From assembly GCA_026119935.1 (NCBI GenBank), contig JALRMH010000005.1, positions 1 to 64,000 of the forward strand: DNA of 64,000 nucleotides, in the 5' to 3' direction. A program made the position numbers and the translations under genes. This DNA is from Endothia cerciana. Lineage: Eukaryota > Ascomycota > Sordariomycetes > Diaporthales > Cryphonectriaceae. The notes beneath the pieces are model-generated. The model saw nothing but the letters and a program-made list of their open reading frames with translations. It was not told where the DNA came from and made no database searches. This document shows, in pieces, positions 1 through 10,940 of this stretch (position 1 is its first letter; each line of letters starts with the position of its first letter).

Positions 1-710
1 AAAAAGGCAAATGCCCCGGTTCCTTTTGTTATGCCCGGGTTGTCCCACCCCCGATTTTGCAAAAAAAAAAAAAACCCAAAAAAACCCAAAACCCCCCCCC
101 CCCCCAAAACCGCCGTTCTCTCTTTTCCCAGATGCAGTATGCGTTGGTATCAACTTTTTTTTTTTTTATAGCTCTTCTTTCCATTAAAACTCCACCGTGG
201 TGTGCTTCGGCCCACAGGATCGTGACGACGTGAGGCCCCCCAGGCAGCTGTGCCAGAGAGGGTGAGTGGCCCGGGCCCCAAACTCTGCCGAATCGCACTT
301 CCGTCCGTTCACGCCACCCCGTTGGAATCGACCAGATCCGTCTGTGTGTATGTATGTGATGCATCAACCAACCCTTTTTTTTTTTTTTTTTTTTTTTTGG
401 TTTTTTGTTGCGCCATAGATAACACATTGAGACCAAGGACGCATATATACAAGAGTCCTCTGAATCCCAAGCAGGGCCGAACGTGATGCAAAGAATCTGA
501 TATTGCGATAATACAATCCCACCGTGCTCGGTTCCGGTCCGTCCGTCCCTCCCTCCCTCTCAAAGAGAAATCCAACCCCTGCGGCTGGGGGATAGGCGGC
601 CGCCTCACCGGGGTGGGGCGCGCAGCTAGTTCAACCCTCCTCCTATTTCGTGTGTGCGTGCGTGCTTGTTGTCACCTGTCGCCAGTCCGTCACCCGACGC
701 CGGCGCATCG
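1..710. other. Non-coding left edge, homopolymer-rich
   Basis: No gene is supported here. The first 180 bases are dominated by A, C and T runs (A14 near 60, C14 near 92, T12 near 156), and another T run lies at 374-398. The look is that of a contig end or 3' flank with poor base calls. The stretch from about 400 to 710 lies just downstream of the SET2 stop codon and probably holds its 3' UTR. Confidence 0.6.
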
Positions 711-3655
711 TTACTGCCCTGAGATCATCTGCTCGCCCCGCCCTGCATTACCAAGCTTCCTGTCGAGGTCATCTCCAGCAGGTTCTGGAGGCGCCCCGTT
801 CATTCGTCCATTAGCAGTGATTTCTTGATGGTTCTGCTGCTCCATCTCAAAGTCCCTCATGGCCTCCTCGTTCTCGCGCTGCAGGTCCTGCTCCTGGCGG
901 ATCCTATCCTGCTCAGCTTCGTCGGCGAGGCGCTCTGCCTCCTCCTCCTGCTCGCGTGAGAACTCTTCTGCCTGCGGCGGGGTCATGTTCAGATCATCGG
1001 TCATTGCCGCATCCGGAGGCGGAGGCGGAGGTGGAGGGGGGCTAGGCTCCTCGGCAGTACCCTCTTCCTTGAGACGCTTCACCAATGGTGGGTCCTCGGG
1101 CGTCAGGCTCGTGTCCAAGAGGTCAGCGTCCTCATCTCGCTTTCGCTTGTTCGCCGGCGAGCTTGCCGGGACGTCGTCTACATCGCTCATGGTGACATCG
1201 TCGTCTCCGGCAGGGCCTCCCGGTGTCTCTACGGATGCGACAGCCTCTGCCGCGCTCAACTCCCCGGCCTTCTCCGAGCCATGCGGCACTGCGCGCTCCG
1301 TCCTCCGCTTCTCGTGCTCGTTGTGCTTAAGGACGGCCTTGTCAAAAAAGTCCTTGACGTACTTCTTGACTTTCTTCTCTTGTTTCTCCGAGATGAAGGT
1401 CGGGTCGTCGACACGGCTGTGCTTGTAGTCGGACGAGACAAGGGTCTTGCTGACATCCTTGGCATGCCGCTTCAACACCTCCTTGGGCAGCTTGTGGCAG
1501 AATTTGTCCACGACGTACTTGACGTGGGGGAAAAGCTGCGAAGGTCGTCAGCTGATGAGTCTGACATTCGTGTATCGGCGGGTGGGCCTTACCGTGTTCT
1601 CGTAGACCTTCATTTGTTTCTCTAACGGCAGAGAACGCCACTTGTCCTTCTTGGCTTCCTGGACAGGTGTGCCTTGTCGCTGCGGGGTCAGTGACGCAGA
1701 CGGCCTAGGGGTGGGCTCCTTGGTCAGGCTGTCAATTATGTCCTGAAGCGCCTTCTGGTCCTGCTCCTTCTTTGACGGGACCTTGGCAGTGTCCGCCGGG
1801 GCCGTCGGCCGCTGCCAAGTTGTCGTGCCCGCATTGTTATAGTAATACACGTTGCCAAGGGGGTCCTTGGCCATATGCCAGCCAGCGGGCAGGGCATGGT
1901 TGCTGGGGGTGAAAACCCGTCGTCTCTGCTGCTGTGCATAGTAGGCGGCATTTCGCTGCGGGATATTGCTCTTGGGGCCTTTTGGGATCACGACGCCCGG
2001 CAGGAACCCCGCCGTCGGTTGTGTAGAGGCCTCGCGGTCCACGTTCCGGCGCTCCTCAAACGAGTTGGCAGGCTGCGTGGTGGGGTCAAATTTCCGTCGA
2101 GGAATACGGTAAGCCGTCTCCAACTTGCTCCACTCTTCCAGCAGGCGCTTGGATTCCGCCGCCACATCTTCATGCTCCGCAGAGGTGAGACCCTCAATGA
2201 CCGCCTCGATCTTGGAATCCGAGATCTTGTTCTTGGTCAATCGTGGGAACCTGTAGAGGATGTCGAGGATCTGCAGGATGATGTTGTCGTCGTCCCTGAA
2301 GGTGTTGAGAATGGTTTTGAGGATCTGATAGCCGTGCATCTGCACCACCCTGTTGCGCACCCGGTCGTCGTCTGCATTCTGGATGCGCTGCAGGAGCTTG
2401 ACGGCAATCCACTTCTCCTTGCATTGCATGAGGGCGGCCATGACCTTGGTGACGCCATGCTCGTCGAGGCTCGGGAGCTGCACGCTGTTAACGTACTCCT
2501 CGTCGTCTTCGGTGGGCTTCTTCTTCCGGGGTTTCTTTGCGACCGTGGTGTCCCAGCCGTCGCCATCGTCGATACCGAGGGCTTCGATAGTGGCCAGGGG
2601 CAATTTCGTGGCGCGTTCTGTTTGGGTCTTTCCGCCGATGAAGCCTGTGCAGTTCAGCTCGCCGCAGTAGCAGGGTTGCGGTTCAGCGCCATAGCGGTCC
2701 ACGTTGTAGTTAAAGACAAGCTCCTCTCCGGCCCTGATCGCCCGCCCGGTGAAAATGCCCATGCGCAATTTTTCGCCAACCACCCACTTGTCCACGTAGC
2801 AGTTCGGGTTACAGGAGTGGTTGCAGAATCGCCCCAGGTTACCCTTTTTGGTGGCATCCACGAATTCTGTCCTCGTTAGGGACATAAAGTAGAAGTGCTT
2901 GATACCTTCCTGATCGTACTGCATCATCCGGCGCCGAAAGGTGGGCTCATTGATGACCTCGCCAATGTACTCGAACACGAAATCATTAGCTTGCAGATCG
3001 GTGTTGGCTCTCAGGCCGAAGCCCTTCTTCTCCGTCCTGATGACGGACACGTCGGCGTACTGCTTGCGCTGGAAGCGTTGGTTCTCGCAGCTGAGGCCGC
3101 AGTTGCACTCGGAGTCGACGCATTCCATCTTGGTCGCCCGGTTGATGCAGTCAGAGTCTTCACCGCACGCATAATTCTGGCCATTACCTGTACACCAAGG
3201 TTAGGTTGGGGGGGGGACCGCCAAGCGGGAGAGGGCGGAGCCAGCATCCACGACTTACGCCATTCTGCCGAACAATCGCAATCCAAAGCATCGTGTTGCG
3301 AGGAACCCATGTTTTTGGAGCCATAGAGACAATCGTTGATGACCTGGAAGCCCTGCGTGGACTCTTCCGTGGCGTCGGGCAGGTGGTCGAAGATAGGCGG
3401 TGGTCGGGACCGTATCTTGGCCGATGACTTCTTGGACGGCTTGGGCGCTGGCTCGGTGTCCGGGGTCGAGGCGCTCTCGTTCTCGGCCTTGACCCCTGGC
3501 GACATGCTCGAAGAACGCGACGGCGGCTTGGACTGGTTCGGGGATGTGGAGGCGCTCCGCCTCTCTTTCTTCAGGGACACTCCATTCTGCAGCAAAGGAG
3601 AGGCCTCCATCTTGACGGCTGCGAGCGCCCCAGCGGCGCGATCCTCCTCCTCCAT
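711..3655 (-). CDS. SET2: Histone H3 lysine-36 methyltransferase Set2
   Basis: Three exons, 3259-3655, 1593-3187 and 711-1535, give 938 residues. The introns (3188-3258 and 1536-1592) have GTAAG donors and CAG acceptors, and both keep frame. Set2 methylates H3K36 on transcribed chromatin and binds elongating RNA polymerase II. Visible domains: a cysteine-rich AWS region around residues 128-172; a SET domain about 176-297 with NHSCNPNC at 255-262; a post-SET CYCGELNC at 305-312; a conserved middle region about 380-500; a WW domain about 565-593 (LPAGWHMAKDPLGNVYYYNN); and the SRI polymerase-binding domain about 640-740, which spans the second intron. The C-terminal tail is acidic and glutamine-rich with a short proline run. 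The start is the first ATG in frame. Length and domain order fit filamentous-fungal Set2, so the identification is firm. Confidence 0.96.
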
Positions 3656-5583
3656 CTTCCAGACAGGCTGCGCCTTCCGCACCAGGAAGGCTCCAGAAGA
3701 GGACGCAAGGGCGAGGGGGTGGGGGCGGTTCGCTGGGCACGGTAGGAGAGGGGTGGTTACGGGGAAGCCGGAGCGTCTCGTGAGGGATTGGCGCGGCCCA
3801 TAGACGTGCTCAGGTGGAAAGAGGAATGCGCAACAGTGGAAGCGGGCAGGACCGCGGGTCGAGGGCGGGGATGGAGATGGTGATGGGGGCAAGAGGTTAA
3901 GCTGGGAAGCATCAACGGTTCGCTATCGCACGTCCTCACCCAGCAACACTTGCGACATTGCAGCGCCGACTCCTCCTTGACGGTGTGATGTTCCGGTTCC
4001 TGTGCCTCCTGATTGCCAGGCTCGAACTCGCTGTGGTTGTCGCCGGTCAGGTCGAGTCGAGTCCTCGCCGGTGGAGGGCTGCTTGGCGGCACGAGTTGCA
4101 GGTGTTCAAGGGAAGAAAAGTCGGGGTGTGATTTGCGACGGGTGCGGAAGTCAACCAAGTGCATCCCCGGCAAAGAGACCCAGCAGCCACAGCCAGAGCG
4201 CCAGGCTACAGGCGGAGGTGGGTCTGGGCAGATGCAGAGTCCAGGCCCCGCTAGACAGATCAGGTGGAGGGGGTGCTGGGTCTCGCGGCAGACTGGTGGG
4301 CTGCTGCAAGCAAGGTGGGTGGTCTGGATTGAACCCTGCAGTCAGAACGATCCTCGAAGTTACAAGTGACGTCCGCTTGACCTTGGCTCAGCTCTATCCA
4401 TATGCCCCGTTGCCAGGGGACTCGACAGCATTGTAGAGAAAACAGGCAGGGCCTTGATGTCTTGATGATTCTGTCACGAACAGTGCCTCTAAGGATAGGA
4501 ACCTGGCCTGAACGAGCTGAAAACACAGGTGCAAGCTAAGGAGGACGCTTGCCAGTTGTTCGCCTTCGGATGGTCCATCCACCTCGCCTTGCCCGAGAAA
4601 GGTTTCAGAGTGCACTCAGCGGCACGAGAAAGTTTCCCTCTCTCTTCCGCACCGATCCCCCTGCAACCAGTTCATCTGGAAGCTCGTTGTCGAGAAGGTG
4701 ATGATCCACAAGGTCAAGTTTACAGAATGCCCCGCCAACTGCAGGAGGAGTACACCTAAACGAGGCATACAGATGAATGTGAAAGAATCATAAATCCGAG
4801 CAATGTGGGTGTGAAGCTGCAGACCAAGATCCAACAGCGGGGTGAGGACCATAAGGAGGAGTCGAGTAAATAATCTCGAAAGGGGGGGGGGGGCTTGCAG
4901 ATTCTCAAGCCGGCTTCAAGGACGTCAATGAACACATGAAGATCAAATGCAGTGTTGTACACCTCGGCCTCGTCTCGGTGACCTCCTGCTGGCCGGTTGC
5001 ATTATCATGGAGAATTCCAAATACATAGTCATACTGCAGGCGGCGATGCCACAGGGTGTGCTGTATGGTGGCAGAAATTCTCCGGCTTCTCGACTTCAAA
5101 GGAAGACCACGGGATCATGCCCGTGTCCGCTTGACCGGCGCAGGGTGTGAGAAGTCGGTCTGGTGTGCCATCCCGTGTCGATGGCATCTCTGGTCAGGAG
5201 ATAACGACTCCTTGGACTTATTGACCCCTTGCCAGATATGGCGAACTCTGCAATGGTGATATCGATTGTCTATTAGTAGGTAGAACGCCGGGGTTGCAGC
5301 CTCGGGGAGGAGAAGCAAGTTCTCTGGCGTGACACCTCAGCGGGAATCGGAACCAAGAAAACCGGGTGAACATGCTGGTGGGAGATGGTCACGAAGTTTC
5401 TGTCGTGGCTACGGTGCCAGCGCATTCTTGCAGGGCCGGCGAGTGGAGAAACCTAGGCCGGAGGTTAGGGAGCGGTGAAGAGGGCATAGGACGAGGAATT
5501 TATATCGACCCAGCGGTGCCCACTTCTGGATGCGAATCTCGTCAGTGCTTCCTCTGAGATTCTCCTCCAAAAGGATCGCGCAG

Positions 5584-5584
<1 letters not shown>

Positions 5585-5650
<66 letters not shown>
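5585..5650. repeat. CA/TG dinucleotide microsatellite
   Basis: About 66 bases of nearly pure CA repeat with an interruption around 5599, followed by an imperfect CA stretch to about 5660. It lies in non-coding DNA and gives artificial Thr-His or Val-Cys reading frames on the two strands. Confidence 0.95.
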
Positions 5651-5653
<3 letters not shown>

Positions 5654-6564
5654 GCACACACTCGAGACCACAAGCCAAAGGATGCGGCCCCATCCCCAGG
5701 GAACTGCTGGCTCGTGCTCGAGAGGCCGGCCTCACCACCGGCTACCCTGCTGACGGCTCCCATTGGTGAAGGGGCACAGCGCTGCCGACCACTAAGAGGC
5801 TGAGATGGAACTGTCAGAACGGCTCTTGTCCCACCTGAAGGGCTACAGACGAGAGAGGCCCCCAATTTGGGGTCTCATTGGACTGGACATTGGCTGAGAT
5901 GCCGGTCATTCGACAGCCTTGCAGCAACTTGTAAGTCAAAATCCGAACCCTGGTCGCTTGTCCCTTGTGGACGAGGCAACGTCGACGATGTCCATCGTCA
6001 GTAGTGAATCCGGTTGTTGGAGAGCCCGGCTGCGAGGGGCGGCGGTTTGCAGCTAACACAAGAGTGAGCAGCCAAACAGCCCACACTTCCTTGCGGTCTC
6101 GGGGCAGTCAAGTGGCCCGCAAAGGGGGTGTCATGTGCACCAGCCGGGAGGGACCCCATTGGCCTACGAGATGCAGTCGGTCTCGCGATACTGGCCATGG
6201 TGGCGCCCTGGCCCTGCATTGACGAAGGGCAAGCCGCAGCGAGAGGGCGGGCCTGGTGCTTTGCCGCATTGGTGCCGCATTAGAGTCGCTGCAGGGTATT
6301 TCAGGATGCAATGCGTTGCGACACGCGACAGCTCGATTCGACACGATCTCACTACGCCGGTGGCATGACGGCAGCCCTCAGGCTACTTCTTTTGCCCAGC
6401 AAGAGGAAGAAGACCCAGAGGAAAGGTGGAGGGTGGGAGCCGGGTTTCAGCCCTGCATGCTTCTTCATGATGAGAGCTGCAACCACCTCCCTGGAAGTGG
6501 CACACTGGACCGAGATCCTGCGTTTCGTTTTGTTCCAGCTCGGTCCAACCGCACCCCCACAGGA

Positions 6565-6595
6565 GGAAGAAGAAGAAGAAGAAGAAGAAGAAGAA
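6565..6595. repeat. GAA/TTC trinucleotide tract
   Basis: About ten GAA units on the plus strand inside intergenic DNA. The purine-rich strand would encode poly-Glu, but the surrounding frame does not look like a gene. Confidence 0.9.
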
Positions 6596-8039
6596 AACAA
6601 GAGACGGACGGCCTGAAAAGGGCAGTCGAGCCTGCCAATCAGATCCCCCTTCGACTCGGACCAGGGCCGAGCTGGCTGGCTGGTCCATCCGACAGAAACA
6701 TTCCCATCCGTCGAGCGGCCAGGGCCCGAGATCTTCACTGAGACTGCCTGCAAGGAACACTGAGACCCCCCACGATCTCAGACCTGGGGGTTGAAGACTA
6801 AGTTCTCCTCATCTCCGGACACCAACACGTGGGGAGAAACAATTAACCTTCTTGATCCTGGCCGCAAATCTCGTCTCGGCCCAGCCCAAATTACCTCCCC
6901 ACCGGGTGGGCACCTAAACCGTGCAAAGCTGGACACTCTCGACTCCGGGACCGAGAGGCCACAAAGCAGGCGACAAGCCCATCTAGACGAAACCTTGCCC
7001 ATCAGCAGCAGACTGGCCTCGGGCGCTTGCTGTGCTCCCGCCTCGCATGCCTTTGCTCCCACACCAGCGCCTCACTCCTCGGGTCGCCTTGTCAGGAGTG
7101 ACGATCTGACCCCGGAGAGACGGCTGGGCAGGTCGAGAGAGTTGTGGTGGTCCGGCGTCACAATCTCGATAGTCGTCACCAGGACTCGACATTTTATTTT
7201 CGAGGTTAGGGCTTTGAACACACAGACCACCCCTCGCCCTCCGTTTTGGCTCCTCGCTCTCCGCCGAGCGAGACTCACCGACGGATCAGGAAATCCCACG
7301 GGCCACCACGCGACCAAGGAAGCTGGGGCCCTGACCTGGGTCTAACCCGTCCCAGCCCGGCCCAGAGAAAAGAAGAACACCCGATCCTCCAGGTTTCCAA
7401 AAGACGCACGCAAGGATACGAAGAAGCCCCAGAACTCTTGTCAGCCCGCGCAGTGTCAGGATATTAAATTACCGGTGGAGGCAGGGGTTTGCCCTATCTG
7501 CCATTCTGTACAACCAAATCTCGGCTGCTGCTCTCCGTCGCTTAAGGATTCTCTCTTGCTACTGAACTTAGTTTCCCTCCCCCCAGTCGCCCGGCCGTGC
7601 AGCTGAAGGTCTCCCCTCCCCTCGACTCGCGGCCTGGCTTCCAGAGACGCGCGCTTGCTCGCCTCTCCGCGCCTGGCTGTCCCACTCGACTCGACCTTAC
7701 CTCTTGGGAGGCCCCCGGGATCGCTCATTTAGTCGACTTTTGGCTTCCTCAGGCTCCTCGCCATCCGCTCGTTTCTGCCTGTCCTGGGAACGGCCATCTC
7801 CTGTGTAGGAGCCACATATAGCAATCACAAGTAGGGCCGGGGTCCTTCTCCTGCGCCTCCCCATGCTCCACAGCCAATATCCAGCCCATCCGCATTTCGC
7901 GCACGACCCGTGACTCCTGCCTGGCTTGTGCACTTCGATCTGGTTATCACTCCCGGCTCTGAGCCCTGGTCCTGTCTCTCTTTGCGATCCTGGCTTCGCC
8001 TGACATGAAGCTAGTTTGGCATTGCAACGGCTTGCGATC

Positions 8040-9129
8040 ATGGACGCGGGGAACTTCACCGAGGACGAAAAGGTGCGCCCCCCCCCCCCTCCACCCCCCC
8101 AAGGCGTCAAGCCATCACCTCCTCTATGCCTCTCAGGGTCTCTAACCATATGCTGCAGCGCTTCGTCCTCGCTGAATACATCAAGGCCAGCCAGGTGGGC
8201 ACAGAGCAGCTTGTAGCCTTCATCAAGATGCATCAGCTGCAGACAGACTGGTTCTCGATGCAGCTGCCCGGAGGTGAGCTTGTCCGGAAGGCCCCAGGAC
8301 CGGAGGACCGCAAGTCCTAACACTCATCATGACAGGCCGGAACATGCACCAGTGTATGCGCGCAGCCTCGAGCATGCTCGACATAGAGTTGGACCTACCG
8401 AGCGTGCCCAATCTCAAGAAGCGCAAGTCCGCGAGCGACCTCCTGACCGAGCAAGCACCTAAACGAATGGCTTCGATGACGCATATGCCATATCAACACC
8501 TGCCACCGTCTCGACCTCAGGATCAGACACCACCACTGCCTCAACCCTCGCCGCAGCTGGCACAGCAACCGCCTAGTGGGCCGCCGCGCGCTCTGAACAT
8601 CCAACCTCGTCCGGCGTCAGACGCGAAACCGGCGACGACGGAGGGCTATGGCGTCTTTCAGTCCAAAACGCCTTCCAATGGGTACAACGTCTTCCAGTCG
8701 AATCCTACGGGGAGGAAGCGAGGCCGCCCGAGCAAGGCTGAGAAGGAGGCGCAGGCCCGAGCAAATACCAGCTCTCATGCGACCGGGGGTCCGATCCCAA
8801 TAAGTCCGAAACCAGCGACTCACCCACCCGCGACGCCTCTCGCGGCACCAGGAGCCCCTCAGTATCCCGTCCCGACGCAAAACTACACGCCGGCGGGATC
8901 CGCGGACTCGAGAGACGCAAGAGGTGGGAGCGCAGGCGGGATGTCCTTGCCGCGCGGCTTGTCACAGAGCTATGCGGAGCAGTCGGCGAACACGATGAAA
9001 TCCGAGAAATCGCCATCTATCGGGAACCTTGTCACGGCGGATTCGCCTCCGGAACAGCACCGGAGCGCGCCGGCGCCAATAGTGGTACCACACACTCGAG
9101 ATCCTCCTCCCGTGACCAATTCGGCGTAG
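8040..9129 (+). CDS. AT-hook protein of unknown function, probably nuclear
   Basis: Three exons, 8040-8072, 8159-8273 and 8336-9129, encode 313 residues. Intron 1 has a GTGCGC donor, a long C tract, and a CTAAC branch site shortly before TGCAG. Intron 2 runs from GTGAGC to GACAG. The N-terminal 70 residues are compact and helical-looking (EDEKRFVLAEYIKAS, then a tryptophan and a GRNMHQC motif), which resembles a small Myb/SANT-like fold; that is inference. An AT-hook, GRKRGRPSK, lies at residues 175-183 and should bind the minor groove of AT-rich DNA. The remainder is low-complexity Pro/Ser/Gln. Two copies of a GY-x-VFQS motif stand just before the hook (about residues 154-171). The gene is convergent with the GH35 gene. 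I do not recognise a named orthologue. Confidence 0.8.
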
Positions 9130-10940
9130 GATGCCATTTCTAACGGAACGACCCTGATTCTCCTGCTCGGACTGCCCCGATGTCCCGCGACTCGATACGG
9201 CTCGCATAAGCTGCGCGAAGCCTTTCCGAAAGTTGAAGCCGACGGTTCCGAGGGAATATTGATACTGCGACGAGAACCGGCCGAGGCCCAGTGGGCGCCG
9301 ATACGGGGAAGCCAACGCCGTGGAAGCTTCGGTGGAACGCCGATGAGCACCGCTAGAGGCTCAAAACCTGCGTCCTCCCCATATCGATGCTCACAGCCCA
9401 CTACTTGGACGTGTCAGGGAGCGGTACTGTACGTCGGCGGGACGAAAAACCCATCTGATCGTGACGAGACGGTGGAACAAAAACGACCATCACTTTCACA
9501 ATACATAATGGGGAAAGCGCCTTGGATCCTCTATGGCTTAGCTCCCGAAATGCGTAGCGGCGAGAGTGGGAGGTGGAATGAGTGAGCTGGACGTGCACAG
9601 TGGTTCATGGTTCGTGATTTGTCAGTTCTTGAATTATACCATCAGCATCTGTTTCTACTTTTGACAGGCCACGGCATCGACACAATCCGCCGACATTTTG
9701 TTCGCAACGGCTGCTAGGTTCGGCCACTTCCTTTTCTCGTTTGTCCTTTTTCCGTCCCGGGGGAAGTTTTTGGGGGGGGGGGGGCGCCACACAAAGTTGT
9801 TATTACGTTGACGACGCGACAAGCAGACCACTGCTGCATTTACATTTCGATGTTTCTAGAAAAGACATGTGAAGGGGGGGGAACCAGGAGTCTCTATGGT
9901 GGGCGGGGGATGGGGGGCAACAGAATCGGCATGTGAATGCCTGCTTTCTTTGGATGTTCCCTGTTCAGCATACGAGTTGTGGATTGCGGAAAAGGTAAGG
10001 GAATTTGTTTGTGTGGGCAGCATCAGTGTACGATTTCAGGAGCAGAATCTGGGTCGGGCATGTATACCCGGAAGGCAGCACAAAGTCTTTCCGAATGCCT
10101 TTGGTTCAATCTTCTACTCGGTGACGAAAAGGCCTTTTAGAGACCCGTCCGAGAGATTTCAGGTCAGCCCTAAGGGGGGAAGGCTGACTGACGCTGCTGT
10201 CCAAACTTTTCGTTGAGACAGGATTAATGCAGAGACGAGTTCCGCAGTAGAACGCCTAGGTGCACACTCGCTGACGGGTGAGCAGCTCTGTCTGGTTGGC
10301 CAAGTAATCTACCTAGGTTGCCCGGGTTCCAAAGTTGACCGACCGACCGACCATCCAGTTGACATCGCCTGCGACACGGCGAGGAGACGGGCTCCTATTG
10401 TGGCCCGCCATGAAGTGCCGTGATAGGCCCAAGCCACACCCTGACCTGCAAGTGCCGAGCGTCGGGAGTGAGGCGATTCGCTGGCCGGCGGGAAAAAAGC
10501 CACCTGTGTGTGTTGCAGTGCAGCAGCGAATCGCACCACAATCGCATAAGCACACCATAGCACTCGAGACTGCCGGTATATAGTCTAGTATATCTTGCGT
10601 CCGAAAGACTAGTGTTTGATGTGGGATACTTGCTAGTGGAACTTTTGAGTTCTGTTGTGCTCTTTGCCTCTTGGAGAAGTCAGGGGAAGGCGAGGCATGC
10701 TTGCCATATGTAAGTACGTGAGAAGTGCAATAGACGCACCGAGGCTCGTCGCGGTGTCTTGCCAGGCATCATTGATGAGGTTTTCATCGTCCAATAGACC
10801 CCAATTTGATGAATTACTTTACTTTCACAATCTGTCCCATTTCCTCGGCATATGTATATCAACAACTGACGAAAAAACCTTCCTCCCCTACCCTCTCCGC
10901 CCCCCCCCCCCCTTTCCATATAGGTACTGTATACGAGTAT
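9130..10940. other. Intergenic region between convergent genes
   Basis: These 1.8 kb lie between two 3' ends and should hold both 3' UTRs and terminators. A G run sits near 9772-9784 and a C run near 10901-10912. Short open frames near 9869-10216 show no recognisable protein features and have no good start context. I see no RNA gene. Confidence 0.55.

Larger units (their letters stand above)
3656..8039. other. Long intergenic region between SET2 and the AT-hook gene
   Basis: These 4.4 kb separate two divergent genes and contain no reading frame that looks like protein. The part next to SET2 (3656-4200) is probably its 5' leader and promoter. The part before 8040 (about 7480-8039) is rich in C and T on the plus strand, as expected for a fungal 5' leader. 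A CA microsatellite and a GAA tract lie inside and are listed separately. No RNA gene was recognised. Confidence 0.6.

Noticed and set aside
9869..10216. 115-codon frame downstream of the AT-hook gene
   Set aside because: It has no ATG at its start and no protein-like pattern. It probably lies in 3' flanking DNA.
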